From contig BFEA01000148.1 in the NCBI GenBank assembly GCA_003427395.1, positions 558,079-602,916 of the forward strand: a DNA stretch of 44,838 nt, written 5' to 3'. The notes below the pieces were generated by a model, which saw nothing but the letters and a program-made list of their open reading frames with translations, had not been told where the DNA came from and made no database searches. Position numbers and translations under genes: made by a program. Position 1 is the stretch's first letter; every line of letters starts with the position of its first letter. The DNA comes from Chara braunii (Eukaryota; Streptophyta; Charophyceae; Charales; Characeae). Shown here piece by piece: positions 1 to 10,933 of this stretch.

Positions 1-591
1 CCCCCCCTCCTTCCCTTTCTCAATCCCAACCTCTCCTGCTTTTCTGCGGCCGGCCGGGTTTTGGGCCTCAATGAAAGACGAAGTGCAACAACTTCAGAGC
101 TTCATACAATGGCATAGGCAAACAGCTTAGTGTAAACTACATGCATACTATCCTTTGAACAATATGATTGCTCTCATACTTGATACGGTCCTCATTACAA
201 ACTAGAGTACAATCCATAGCGAGTACAGAGTGCAGGATGTAAACTAAACCACAATACAACTGATAGCTAGTACAGTGAGCATTGTAACTACACAGCAACT
301 CATTAGGNTTGACANGGTGCTGGCCAGATCACAGCCCGCCTTTCACAATCACAATATCACTGATCCTTTAACTAGCCNGGATTACATTGTATAATNTAGT
401 ACAGTCGATAGCTAGTACAGAGTACAAGGCAACTGCACACAGACTCACAACGACAACTGGGCCGTTTACAGCCCACCTCACCCACATGTATAGTCATTGT
501 ATACTAACCTCTCACGATTGTATTGCTTTCACAGCTCACAGATCACATGGAAACATCAAACTGTGTAATTACATTTTAAATGTGCTTTACA
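1..591. other. Unassigned sequence with weak internal repetition
   Basis: No gene is recognisable here. The stretch contains diverged repeats of phrases such as GATAGCTAGTACAG (near 262 and 408) and CACAGCCC (near 332 and 466), so it may be an old degenerate tandem repeat. Four ambiguous bases (N) lie between 308 and 396, so the base quality is lower than elsewhere. The short ORF that runs into 671 ends inside a SINE-like element and is not credible as a gene. Confidence 0.4.
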
Positions 592-735
592 GGGACGCTG
601 GACCCGATTTCCAGCAGGTGTTGCTCCCCACCAATAGATGGAGCCATCCCGGCACTGCTGGTTGTGTCTGATCATATCAGCACTCCTAGCAGAAGCTCGG
701 GCTGTTTTCTTCTTCAAAAAAAAAAAAAAAAAAAA
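592..735 (+). mobile_element. SINE-like element, type B (H1-H2-H3-polyA)
   Basis: The element starts at GGGACGCTGGACCCG and ends in about 20 A. It holds three hairpin modules found repeatedly in this window: H1 (CTGGA...TCCAG), H2 (GCTCC...GGAGC around CCACCAATAGAT) and H3 (a degenerate stem whose distal loop side reads ATCAGCACTCCTAGCAG). The length of about 144 bp, the sharp 5' start and the A tail fit a short non-autonomous retroposon. I do not see convincing pol III A and B boxes, so I cannot say it derives from tRNA, 5S RNA or 7SL RNA. An antisense reading frame across H1 and H2 is a by-product. Confidence 0.75.
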
Positions 736-756
736 CTGTTTGGAAACAAATTTTAA

Positions 757-905
757 TTTTTTTTTTTTTTTTTTTTTTTTGGAAGAATGATACATTTCAT
801 TATCAATTTCAATTGAGGCCGGGAATCCTCACAAACAACCCGGAAGAAAATTGCTGGGTCCAATACCCAGACTAGGCTTGTGCCGAAAACCGGGTCCAGC
901 GTCCC
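757..905 (-). mobile_element. SINE-like element, type A (H1 + LINE-type tail)
   Basis: Read on the minus strand, this starts at GGGACGCTGGACCCGG (905) and ends in a poly(A) seen here as T at 757-780. After head H1 comes CTGGGTATTGGACCCAG, then a tail containing CCCGGCCTCAATTG and TTGATAAT. The same tail in a closer form occurs at 18857-18988 and at the 3' end of the LINE at 6083-6175. It therefore differs from the type B copies in everything after the head. It lies next to the type B copy at 592-735 in opposite orientation, with both A tails facing each other. Confidence 0.7.
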
Positions 906-1230
906 AACCTCTATCCAACTACACAATTCTCCCAAAAATAAGCTTGAAGCACAGGTAAAAAAGTAGGAGTGGTGGACTTCCTGGCCAACTCCCCATCACA
1001 TCTTCTTACCAAAAAATCCTTATACCGACTTGACAGACAAACCCCATAGGGGTGGATATCTCAACCTTGTCTAACTCAATGCCAGTGCTTCGTGTGACCG
1101 GCCAATCCTTCTAATTCCTTGCAGAGTATCAGCCTAACATACTCATTATCAAACAGCTCAAACCGTGAGCCTCTACCTGACTTGGAGACTATCATTAAGC
1201 TCAGAGCACAAAAAGAGGGAGCTCGCAAAC
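906..1230. other. Unassigned; possible LINE 3' flank
   Basis: I see no gene or RNA here. It lies downstream, in minus-strand sense, of the LINE fragment that stops at 1757, so part of it may be that LINE's 3' untranslated region. I could not find the LINE's end. Confidence 0.3.
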
Positions 1231-1347
1231 AGACTACAGTCTTCCCCCGAATACAACGCACGGTCATTATAGCCGTATTTGAGGCATCTTTCAGTCTAGA
1301 TACAGCTATAATGACCGTACATTGTATTCGGGGGAAGACTGTAGCTC
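1231..1347. repeat. Hairpin / MITE-like inverted repeat
   Basis: Two arms of about 43 bp (1231-1273 and 1305-1347) are inverted copies with roughly three mismatches, separated by 31 bp. The left arm contains CAGTCTTCCCCCGAATACAA and the right arm TTGTATTCGGGGGAAGACTG. High arm identity means it is a fairly young palindrome, as in a MITE or a solo foldback element. No clear target-site duplication is visible. The overlapping short ORFs on both strands simply read through the palindrome. Confidence 0.8.
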
Positions 1348-1756
1348 CTAGAGATCATCCATCCCGCCAGTCAGACCAGGTCTGGCTCATAGAATCCACG
1401 AAATTTAAATCAATATATGAAGTCCAGTTCTGTCAAGTTTCTCTACCCAACTAACAACTGTTAGAAAGCCCAGATCATGTTCAAATACAGGGCACATCTG
1501 CAAGTCATTCGAGTAGCCCATTGTCTGAAACCAGACCTAAAAGCGGTCTGGCCAGAAAGCAAGATGTAAGCCAAACATACAAGTCCTAACGCGTCAGGTT
1601 GGACATAGAAGGCATCCAATCAGGGAGCATAGATATTTGGCCAATGCCGAACCCCATCTTCATAAATAGGCTAAATAAGATTGCAGTAATTCTTAACTCA
1701 GCCATCTAGCTATCTCTAATTTGCCATCGTCTTTAACTGCAGCCAAAAAGTTCTCC
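1348..1756. other. Probable 3' untranslated region of decayed LINE
   Basis: This sequence follows the stop codon of the minus-strand LINE fragment. It has no ORF of note and no poly(A) boundary I can recognise, so the assignment as 3' UTR is by position only. Confidence 0.35.
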
Positions 1757-2875
1757 CTAGTCCATTTCTTTCGAAACCAGCTGATCCCTCAGAGACTGTT
1801 TAACCATAGCTCTCAGCTGGCGGAAATGGATAGTCTGGTTCCTGAATACAGCTGAGTTCCTTGCTTTCCAGATAGCATCCATGACTATACCCCGACAGAC
1901 TAGGGCCACATAACCCCAGTCTTCCTTCCGCTGGGCCTCGCTGGGTAGAATAGCTGAGACTGTCCATTCCTCTGTCCATTCCCAATCTGACCCTACGGCA
2001 TCGTCCCATTGAATTTTCCACCACCTCCACAATTCCTCAGAGTGAGGGCAGGAAAGCCAAATATGAGTGGCGGTTTCACAGCTGTTGTTGCACCTTTTGC
2101 AGGTGAGATCCATATCCATACCTTTTTGAGACAACCATTGGGCTGAAGGCGTGAGACCCAGCGACTGAAGCCACATCATGCTAGCTTGTTTCTGAGATGG
2201 AATACCCTTTAACGCCTTCCAGAGCCCTTGAAAATCCGGCCCCGGTAACTCTGCTCCCTGGGCTTTCTGGAATCTACAAACAGCTACCGCTTGAGGTTGT
2301 ATCATTTTCATCCTGAGATAGGAGGAACCCACCTTGGAAGAATATGATATTAGAGAGTGACTGATTCCTCTGTCGAGTTTCCATCCATACAGCACAGGGT
2401 CAATAACATAATCTGTGGCCAGTCCATCCAGCAGCACGGCTTCCTTATTATGTGGCGAATCAACCTGCAAAAACCTTACTTCCAATAGGTCCACTGAGGA
2501 GTTCAAAACAACATTGGCTTCTTTGGTAAGAGAGAAGCCCAGCTTGACTTTTCTGCCTTTCACCCACTGTTCCACATTGATCCCTTTATCTAACTCTGGT
2601 CCCAATATCCTAATAATCCTGTGGGAGTCTGTTGGATGTGCCAACCAAGTCCCCATTGAATATTCAGCAGACTCCAACAGTAACGATTTCCACTGAGACG
2701 GAATACCTCGTAGCAGGTGATTGTAGTTTTCTTCAACCTTGTGGAGCCTGGGTAATCTCTGCCGAAGTTTAGCAGGGGGTAACCAATCCTGAAGCTGGGT
2801 GTCCCAGATATGTTCAATCAAAAATACGCCCTTCGCGAGCCACGATTTGCCAAAAGAGCCTGTCCTGGAGCTGGT
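1757..2875 (-). pseudogene. LINE ORF2 C-terminal part with zf-RVT-like domain
   Basis: The reading frame (about 370 residues of LINE origin) lacks its N-terminus and continues the RT fragment at 3060-4018. The zinc-binding reverse-transcriptase-associated region is clear: CKRCNNSCETATHIWLSCPH gives the C-X2-C ... H ... C pattern, followed by a W-rich stretch (ELWRWWKIQW) and a C-terminal helix-rich tail ending at KEMD. It belongs to a different subfamily from the near-complete LINE at 6055-14413, which has WRWWDRIWNQM in the same place. The annotated frame's first residues (ITLATRGLTVQEV) come from the inserted element at 2876-3057, not from the LINE. It is a remnant with no promoter of its own and no function expected. 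Confidence 0.85.
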
Positions 2876-3057
2876 AGAAAACGGAATACCAGACGGTCTT
2901 ACCTCCTGTACAGTCAATCCCCTGGTTGCCAGGGTAATCAATGCTGGCAGGAATCTATCACTAAGCCTCTCCCCGGGTGGTAGCGGTGTCTGCTCTTATC
3001 AGCACCACTAACACTGGCAGGGGTGTGTTTATCAAAAAAAAAAAAAAAAAAAAAAAA
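2876..3057 (+). mobile_element. Short poly(A)-tailed retroposon inserted in LINE
   Basis: This insertion of about 180 bp splits the minus-strand LINE: the protein on its right ends FNNTLIKL and that on its left resumes at GSFGKSWLAKG. It carries module M (CAGTCAATCCCCTGG, then GGTAATCAATGCTGGCAGG), hairpin H3 (TAGCGGTGTCTGCTCTTATC then AGCACCACTA) and about 24 A. Modules H1 and H2 are absent. Module M also occurs in the 3' regions of LINE fragments near 21720-21770 and 30537-30585, so this is probably a 5'-truncated LINE 3' end. The exact left boundary and target-site duplication are uncertain. Confidence 0.65.
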
Positions 3058-3059
3058 GC

Positions 3060-4018
3060 TTGATTAGAGTGTTATTGAATAGACATTGGTTCCTCACCTC
3101 TAGTTTAGTAACCGGATCCCTCAGGAGTTCTGGTCTCAGCTTATTCCAGGCAGACAGAATCCAAGTCCAGACTCTCGATTTCACCTTCCTGGCTGACAGA
3201 TTAAAGATGATTAGACATTGCCAGATATTAATATGATCTGGCAAGTCCAATTCCTTCCTTAAAACGTGTTCACCCAAGCTTTTCCACTGTTTCTGATGTG
3301 ATCTCAGGCTTGCTTTGGTTATCCATTTGCATAACAAGGCAGCATTTTGATCTCTTCGATCCAGGACCCCAAGGCCCCCTTCAGATCTGGGTTGGCAGAT
3401 CAGATATGCCGGGCTGCTTTAACAATATAACCTTGAAGCTCCGTTGCCGAGGGTTTCCACAGGTAGCGTGTCGCTGCCTGTTTGACTGCGGCATAGGCTT
3501 TATCCCCCAGAGCATGCATGGACAGCGGGAATCAAAGGATTGAGAGGGCTGCCGAGGAGACAAACAGAGCCCTTCCAAAAACAGAAAGTTTGTGATTTCT
3601 TACCCATCCATAAATTCTGGTGCACACTTTTTCTTGAAGTATTTTGTCCTGTTTGGCCGCACAGTTTGTGAGAGAGACCTGTACAGTGTATACCCAATAA
3701 ACGTTCCGATTCATCTAATTGTATTTCGAGTAAGCCCCAGTCCACACATATTCTGTATGGGGTAGGGAGCAGATAAGTCGATTTATCCCATTTGATCGAG
3801 GCTTCTGATAATTGGCAATATTCGTCCAAAGCCAGCCTAAGGTGTCTAAATGAATCTACCGAGTTCTCACATGCGATAGTAAGGTCATCAGCGATTGCTT
3901 CCCCTTTCCAACAGATCGAACGGGGGATCTCTAAGCCTTTTATGTCCGGGTTGTGTCTGATGTTGTCTAGAAGAACCTCCAACTGTATAACAAATAGAAG
4001 TGGCGCCAAGGGGCAGCA
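3060..4018 (-). pseudogene. LINE ORF2 reverse transcriptase fragment, 5' truncated
   Basis: The fragment begins inside the RT palm at APLLFVIQLEVLLDNIRHN and contains the catalytic-box remnant AIADDLTIA (the LINE at 8060-9979 has LFADDLSLI). Downstream, with frame changes and stops, come EGGLGVLD and the region ending QCLFNNTLIK. Everything upstream of the palm (endonuclease, RT fingers) is missing: the homology stops at about 4018 next to a long T tract. The frame is broken between about 3337 and 3550. It is co-linear with 1757-2875, and the two together are one old copy interrupted by the insertion at 2876-3057. It cannot encode an active enzyme. Confidence 0.85.
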
Positions 4019-4048
4019 ATTTTATTTTTTTCCATTTACGCATAACAT

Positions 4049-4073
4049 TGTTTGTTTGTTTGTTTTTTTTTTT

Positions 4074-4122
<49 letters not shown>
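4049..4122. repeat. Long T tract
   Basis: An almost pure run of T with a few G, about 74 nt. On the minus strand this would be the poly(A) tail of an element lying to its right, and it sits where the LINE homology at 3060-4018 ends. No recognisable body follows it, so the source is unknown. The long phenylalanine- and lysine-rich ORFs here are artefacts of the tract. Confidence 0.7.
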
Positions 4123-4124
<2 letters not shown>

Positions 4125-4146
4125 CCCAACCAATTCAGTGACCTGT

Positions 4147-4274
4147 AAAAAATATTCTTTTTTTTTTTTTTGTCAGAGAAAGAAAAGCGCCCCATAATCC
4201 CCGATGTTAAATCGCATAACATCGGGGATTATGGGGCTCTTTTTTTTTCTGACTAGATGAAAAAAAAGAATATT
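4147..4274. repeat. Large hairpin with perfect 20-bp core
   Basis: The core arms 4190-4209 and 4217-4236 are a perfect 20-bp inverted repeat (left arm CCCCATAATCCCCGATGTTA) around a 7-nt loop. The pairing continues outward imperfectly through T-rich and A-rich arms to AATATTC on both sides, for about 55 bp per arm. This fits a small foldback or MITE-like element. I see no obvious target-site duplication. Confidence 0.75.
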
Positions 4275-4624
4275 ATCCTGGCGGTCAATGTTTTCAGAGT
4301 TGAGGAAATCATTTCCAAATTTAGAGCCTCATCCCCCCATTTATAACGACTCTGGTCTATCTTTGGGGGTAGCACATCTGGCAGCCATCTGCATCATCCC
4401 ATGGAATCCACAGATACAAGAGAAATGTTGTCTCTTCTGACAACTGCTGACAACTGCGGGCAGAGTCCCACAACATACTATCAGTAGAATCCCCAGCCAA
4501 TCCCCTATTCACCCACCTTTTTCCCTCCCCCATGCTCCCTGTAAATGATTCTCGGCTATCTTTTCATGTGGGTGCACCACCTGTCATTGATCTATGTCTA
4601 TAGCCAAGATGACTGCCAGTTCTT
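4275..4624. other. Unassigned sequence
   Basis: No ORF, RNA or repeat was recognised in this stretch. Confidence 0.3.
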
Positions 4625-4760
4625 TCTTTTTTTTTTTTTTTTTTTTAATACAAAAAAAAACCCGAATTACTGAAAGGGGTGCTGATAAATGCAGACACCA
4701 CTAGCACTGTCGGCAAGGCTCCATCTATTGGTGGGTAGCAACACCTGCTGGAAAGCGGGT
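4625..4760 (-). mobile_element. SINE-like element, type B
   Basis: On the minus strand it reads H1 (CGCTTTCCAGCAGGTGTTGC, first bases lost), H2 (ACCCACCAATAGATGGAGCC), H3 (AGTGGTGTCTGCATTTATCA then GCACC) and a terminal A tract seen here as T. It is clearly the same family as 592-735 and 5486-5622. The first ten or so bases are mutated beyond recognition. Confidence 0.75.
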
Positions 4761-5485
4761 TAAAACCTCTTATTCTAGAATTGAGTAGAAAGGCCAAAGT
4801 TGAATGAAATGCCTATCCCGTAGGTTCTGCACAGATGGAGGTACGGCGACTGGCCTGTAGTGCCACGTGGCACAACGAGGTATCGACGTTAGAGGTCGGT
4901 CGAGAGGTCGAGTGTGGAGGCGATGAAACTTCGGAGGCGAGGGCAAAGAACCAGTACCTCCCCCCCCAAAAAAAAACGGGAAGGAAAAAGAAAACCAAAC
5001 CAAAACAAAACAAAGTCACTTCTGTACTTGCGAGGAAAAAAGAGGCCGTACGAAAACTGCCCGCAACTGAAATCCGGAGTCCAAGAATCTACTCGAATCG
5101 ATTTGTCGTACGGGCACCGCAAACAGATTCCCGCTACCGGTACCCGTGACTTGCAGCTTGGGAAAATACTCCCGTGCAGGGGGTGTGCCGGCCCTGAAAA
5201 TCAGGCCCGGGTGTACTGTTGGCTTAAACGACCAATACCTTTTCCATATATCGGCCCATGGGTCCTCGCAGCACCTCAAGGGGAGGAGGGGTGATGCCTG
5301 TGCGACTGGGTACCATAAAGGTCTCCCGTTGTGGGATACTCTCGGCTGTTAACCCTGAGGTGAGGCGGGTTGGTACCATGGGAAACAACTAGTAGGCACA
5401 GAGGCATTTCTGGCTGCCTGGCACAGGCTGAAGTGGCTCTCTTACCATTATCCGCAACTCTGACAAGATCCAACCTTTTGTCTAA
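4761..5485. other. Unassigned sequence
   Basis: Overlapping ORFs of 65 to 126 codons exist on both strands, but none resembles a known protein and none dominates by codon bias that I can see. A short run of A-rich and C-rich homopolymer lies near 4962-5010. I do not annotate a gene. Confidence 0.3.
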
Positions 5486-5622
5486 GGGACGCTGGACCCG
5501 TTTTCCAGCAGGTGTTGCTCCCCACCAATAGATGGAGCCTCCCTGGAGGAACTAGAGGTGCCTGCTCGTATCAGCACCTCTAGTTCCCACATGGGCTATT
5601 TCCTTTTAAAAAAAAAAAAAAA
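5486..5622 (+). mobile_element. SINE-like element, type B, best-preserved H3
   Basis: This copy has H1 (GGGACGCTGGACCCG...), H2 (CTCCCCACCAATAGATGGAG), H3 and an A tail of about 15. H3 is a perfect 14-bp stem: 5548-5561 (GGAACTAGAGGTGC) pairs with 5574-5587 (GCACCTCTAGTTCC) around a 12-nt loop. It is the best copy for defining the family's structure. Low arm decay suggests recent activity or selection on the stem. Confidence 0.8.
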
Positions 5623-6049
5623 GAAGGGAAAGGATGGGGGAGAAGTTTGGTTGCTGCACCAGCTATGTTCCAGCAAAGTTCCTTTTTTCTTTTTATTATG
5701 TCTATAAGTTCAATAATTTAATATCCCGTCTTCGTGTACACGCACATAGCACTTGCCAGCGTTTCGGGCCTCCAAAACTCGCGTTGAGGAGCCAGTGGCC
5801 AATAGCACCATGCCACCCTAACTTCCCCTGTTTCTGCCCTCTGGCCCCTTCCTAGTACATTTGTAGCTCTTTTGTTCACCTTAGTCCTACCCGCAGACCT
5901 TCCATTCCTGCTTCCTCCCCCCCATTGCTCCTGGCCAAACCATCACAGGTCCAGTAGCGCCGTGTGGGCCGGCGGGAACATGTCTGGAAATTCCTCCAGA
6001 GCCTTCATAGGGATGCTGGGGTTGATCTGCAACCGGTCATGGAAGAGGA

Positions 6050-6054
<5 letters not shown>
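5623..6054. other. Unassigned sequence
   Basis: No gene recognised. A GGGATGCTGGGG sequence near 6012 resembles the SINE head H1 but diverges after about 12 bases, so I do not call it. Confidence 0.3.
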
Positions 6055-6082
<28 letters not shown>

Positions 6083-6418
6083 GAAAGGGCCCAGTGCCCA
6101 AGGCTGATATTATCAATATGATGATTGAGGCCGGGGTCCTCACAGTCTACCCGGAGGTAACCAGTAGGATCCTGCTGATAACAGAAAATGAGCCAACAAT
6201 ACTGCACTCTTGATCTAATGTCTATTGATCAATGCACTATTGATCTGATAACCTTGAACAACAGAAGAAGGTGAACTAGCATAGTGCCTCTTCACCCATA
6301 ATGGGCGCCAGATAAACATGAGTTCCAAGCACTTTACCAGCTAATTATCCAAACCAAGCAATGGGCACAAGACAGTTACTTGGGGGAGGGAAGAAATCAG
6401 GAAATTGAGACATAGGTT
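6083..6418 (-). promoter_or_regulatory. LINE 3' UTR with tail module shared with SINEs
   Basis: On the minus strand, after the ORF2 stop, there is a small conserved hairpin motif (GGCGCCC ATTAT GGGTGAAG at 6291-6310) that recurs in LINE fragments near 22024-22045 and 28272-28294. The last 90 bp before the A tail read CCGGGTAGACTGTGAGGACC, CCGGCCTCAATCATCATATT, GATAATATCAGCCTTGGGCA. The SINE-like element at 18857-18988 is nearly identical over this tail. Shared 3' ends of this kind are known to let LINE RT recognise SINE RNA. Confidence 0.8.
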
Positions 6419-9400
6419 TTAGGGGGATAGAGGAGTCAACGGTAGTCCAATCATTAAAGACAAGCCGAATTTTTTTTTATAGGATACTTGGGTGTTTGTG
6501 TGTCCACCTTCCCAAATTACTTTCCCCAGCCTCCCCCCCTGGTCATCGCCCAGCCAACTTCTGTCAAATAGATTAATGTGAACCCAGATTTCATTTGGAT
6601 CAGATAAAAACTGAATTTTTTCTTTAGCTTGTTCCCATTTGATCGTTAAATCATTTTGTATCTGCTGTTTGATTGATTCAGTAAATTTTGGTCCGTCCAA
6701 TCGCACACCCTCCATTTCAAAAGTACACCTTCTTGTCCAAATTGCCCATATGATCGCTCTCCTGCCTATTAAGAACATGTTGATTGTGAAATCATCTCCT
6801 TGGTCCGGATGCCACGATTCCAGTAGGAGGGTTTTCCATTCCCAAGGTCAAGGATGAGAAGTATTCATTTGATTCCAGATTCTATCCCACCATCTCCAAA
6901 GCCAGATTGACCCCGGGCATTGGAGGAAAATATGCTATATAGTTTCGGGGATGAGTTTGGATGGATAGGCTGATTTACAGAATTACACCATGGGAAGGCA
7001 ATGCCCTTCTGTTCAAGAGATGACCTGTCAATGATCCAATCATTTGTGGGAAGACATCTATGAGCAATTTGCCACTGTAGAGAAGCAATTTTGGCTGGTT
7101 TAGTTTTAGAGGCTTGGAACCATTTAATTCTTTTCAACTCATCCTTACTAACATTAAGTTTCTTGTGCCATCTTTCTTCAATACGGTCTTTTAAGTTAAA
7201 CCTGGGACGGAGCATCCTGTAGGCTGCTTTGACTGTGAGGGTGTGTAGATTCCTAGGATGAGAGTGATTATGTTTCCCCGGGAGAGACCAGCTCCAGCTA
7301 TTTGGGTCAAAAGGAAGATGTGAGATAGGGATGTCTGGTCTAAAAGCAAGCCATTTTCCATCAATCTTGAGAACTCTTATCCTAAAGAGTTGGTCATCCG
7401 AATTCCGTGTAGTTTCCTCCTGTTGACCCTGATATAAAATGCCATCATCTTGAATGTGAAAAATTGATAGAAGAATTTGATTCGGGCTATGGATCACAAT
7501 TATGTTGCCAACTACATCAGTTGTATTATGAAATGTTACCCAATCATTTTCGATAAATTTGGGACCCTTCTGTAGGATTCTGATCCACTCCAGTGGAATT
7601 AGGTCAATTATCAAATCTAGAGCAGAAATCTGATGGTGACTATATCTAAGTTGCTCATGCAGATCCGAAGCCGTGTACCAGTCTCTGCTCTCATGATTCC
7701 ATAGATCTCTAACCCTTATTATCCCTCTGCTAATCCAACTTTTCCAAGGGGCATCCATACAATGCAGAACACACCCTTGATCATCCCTAATGAAAGTATT
7801 GTTAAAAAGAGGCTGCTGACAGACTTTTTCCCATCTTGTTGGGAAAACTTTATCTGGGATAGGCATCTTCCTCCAATTCTTTATAAGTGTGATCCAAAAT
7901 GGATCCCGCCTAAGATCCCTTCTAATTGCCTGCCTATCTGAGATCTCCTCTTGAACTTGGTGCCCTTGAGAGCCTCTAGGTAAATACCATGCAAGGTTCT
8001 TCAGCCACATTAGGGGATCTATGTGATCAGGGACCGGAGGAGCTAATCTTTTTATTTGTTCAAAGGCTAGGGAGGACCAAGGGGTATTGGGATTGAATAT
8101 AAGTCGTTTGATCCATTGAAGAGAGAGAACCATTGATTGAGTATTGGGGTCGATTATCCCAAGGCCCCCTTTTTTTCTTAGGTTGGATAATGGACGACCA
8201 AGCCACTTTGCTAATGACATTGGATCTTTCATGATCTTCACGCCACAAGAAGACCGCTAATTGTCTCTTGAAGATTTTAAGGTTTCCTTTGTCCAAGGCC
8301 CAAAAAGCCGATTTATACCATATAGAGGCCAATATGACATTGTTAATAATTAAGGTTCTACCAAACAGGGATGTCTGTTTGTCCTTCCACAAATCAAGTT
8401 TCAACCTTGCCTGTTGTAGAATCCCTTCGTTGGTGGAGATGGGTTTACCTGTGACTGAAAGAATTACTCCTAGCACTCTGATTGGTACGTTATGGTGCAC
8501 CCACTTAATGCAGGAAGGTTCCAGGGGTCTCACGCCTTGATGATGGATCCACCAACCTAGTGTTTTATTCCCCCAATTGACCTTCATATCAGAGAGTTTA
8601 CAGAATGTATCCATCAATTTTTTCATGACTTCTAAATTTTCATGTGAAGCATCGACAATCAGAGAGAGGTCATCGGCAAAGAGAGAGCAAACTGGGACTG
8701 CTTCCTCAGGGATAGAGGAGACCTGGATACACCTGATGTCTTTATGATGTCTTATGTTAGTTGCTAAGGCTTCCATAATTATCACAAAGAGAAGAGGAGC
8801 AATGGGGTCGCCTTGCCTTACAGATCTCTGAAGAGAAATGGGGGGTTCTACATTTCTATTGACCATGACTCTTGTTGTCGCATTTTTATGCAAAATATTG
8901 ATCCACCTCCTAAAATATGGACCAAAGTTAAACTTCTCCAGACATTTATCTAAAAAAAACCAATCAACATGATCATATGTTTTTTCAAAGTCAATGAATA
9001 TAAATGTCGCATTGTGCTTAGACCGACGAGAAATCTTGATAAGTTTATTTATGAGCAAAATATTATCATGGATATTTCTTACTTGAATAAATCCAGTTTG
9101 TAACGGGTGGATAATATCTGCAATGTATTTATTCAGGCGAATCGTAAGAGTTTTTGAAATCAACTTATAAACCACAGTGAGCAGAGTGATAGGTCGGTAA
9201 TTCCTAATGTTATATTTATCACCTTTCTTATAGAGAAGGATCAACACCCCTTGCCCTACTATCTCTCCCATATCACCTGAGTTCCATACTGCCTGATAGA
9301 AATCCATGAGGTCTTGGGAGATGAATTCCCACAAGACTTCCCAGAGTTCTTTTGGAAAACCGTCAATCCCTGGGTTCTTATCTTCGTCCATTAATAATAG

Positions 9401-10933
9401 GGCAGACCATATTTCATTTTTAGTTAGAGGCAATTCCAGTTGTTCTCTCTGATGCTGAGAGAGTGACTTAGATAAAGGGATAAGGAACTCTTCTATTTCC
9501 TTCGTGCGTTTATCCAAGGGAATGTCTCTATTTTGTGAAAGAAAAATGTCCTTGAAGAAGTCCCTAGCAATTTTAGTACATCCTGCCGTTGACACCTCTA
9601 GCGGCCCATTTAGAGAATGAGGATGTGCTAGAGCCTCTATCAAAGTTCTGCCTGTCCTTATTTTAGCCATGACAAAAAATCTTGCATTCATGGCTCCTTC
9701 CGTATGAAATTTACGAATTCCACCACGAATCTTCATTCCTTGCCATCTATATTCCATATATTTAAGTAGTTGGCCTTCAACATCTTGAATTTCTTTAGCC
9801 ATTTCATTTTGCATTTCTGGGTCTCTTTCCTTTTCTTCTGATTGTTGCAATTGATGAATACGTTGATATATATTAGTTTCAGAAGAATGACGTTCCTTAG
9901 CCAATGCTAACGAGTATTCATTGCATTTACGACCTAAAAAGAGTAACCCATTGTTGAACCAGAGTACGTCATTTCCCAAAGTGACCCTCTGATTCTTCCA
10001 AAATGACCATACATCCTTAAAAAATGATTTGAAAGAGTCAATCTTAAGATGAGCTGTATTAAGTTTATAAAATCCTCTACCTTGATCTTACTTTTTCCCA
10101 AAGGAGAGGATGGCTACGCACATGGCATGATCTAGACCCAAAAGGGGACTTCGATGAAAGATTTCTTCCATCTGAAGTGCGCCTTTCAAATCCTCTGAGA
10201 TAAAGATAAGGTCTATACGAGACTTTGTGAGCGATCTGGCTTGATTCCTTCGAAAGCATGTATAAGAGTACTTCGAAGGATTCAAACGCCTAAAAGAATC
10301 AAAGAGATTTAAGTTGTGGGAAAAGTTTGTCAGCATAATCTCATCTGCCTCCACATAAGCTGGACAGGGATTATGAATATTTCATCTATCAAGAGATCTA
10401 TCCGGGGCAGCATTAAAATCTCCTGCTATAATGACCGGAATCCCTGTAGGGAGGATAGGGGGAAGGGAATCAGAAAAAAGTTGACGATCCCCTACATCAT
10501 TGGGAGCATATATACAAAGAATGCCAATAATTTCCAGCTCCAACATTGCCAGGATAAATGTCCACCTGCCTTCTGCTTTGTCGACGTCCAAATAAACCGG
10601 TTCTATCTTGGAACCTCGAGGAATCCAGATAGCGACTCCGGCACTGCCCGGACGGGGGGCATGGGCTCTGATGGCTGTATAAGGCCACATTTGTTTATGA
10701 CAATAATTATGCTGGTTTGAATCCATAAGATGAGTTTCCTGAATGCAGATAACATCCGGCCACTCTCTTCCCCTTATACCTCTCAATTGGTCAAATATGG
10801 CATTCTTTTTTTGAGACTTAGCCGAAGCTAGACCATTAACATTCCATGATCTGATGTCGATGTCCGCGTTCCTTCTTAGAATTTTCCAAGCTCTATCTTT
10901 ATTATAAAAAACATTTATTACTCTAGAATTCAT
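6419..10933 (-). pseudogene. LINE ORF2: APE endonuclease, reverse transcriptase, zf-RVT-like
   Basis: ORF2 would nick DNA and prime reverse transcription at the nick. Endonuclease (10933-10088): SWNVNGLAS, the catalytic ICIQETH, IAGDFNA, and SRIDLIFIS with LGLDHAM near its end. RT (about 9979-8060): NPGIDGFPKEL, NYRPITLL, IFIDFEKTYDHVDW, RQGDPIAPLLF and the catalytic LFADDLSLI. Then KKGGLGIIDP, FNNTF and, near 6960-6880, a zf-RVT-like HIFLQCPGSIWLWRWWDRIW. The C-terminal extension ends at 6419. Breaks: in-frame stops at about 10382, 10085 and 6852; a frameshift in an A7G5 homopolymer at about 8168-8180; another frameshift near 6970. The catalytic residues I can see are intact, so only point lesions separate it from a complete frame. 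Confidence 0.92.

Noticed and set aside
556-795. Antisense ORF with the phrase IYWWGATPAGNRVQ, also seen at 21022-21318
   Set aside because: It is the reverse translation of the H1-H2 modules of the SINE-like elements and ends in poly-lysine from the A tail; not a gene.
3888-4222. Several ORFs rich in Lys or Phe
   Set aside because: They translate the long T tract and the T-rich hairpin arms.
5990-6030. Possible further SINE head (GGGATGCTGGGG)
   Set aside because: Similarity to H1 ends after about a dozen bases and no H2 or tail follows.
10316-10720. 134-codon plus-strand ORF
   Set aside because: Lies opposite the LINE endonuclease domain; a shadow of ORF2.
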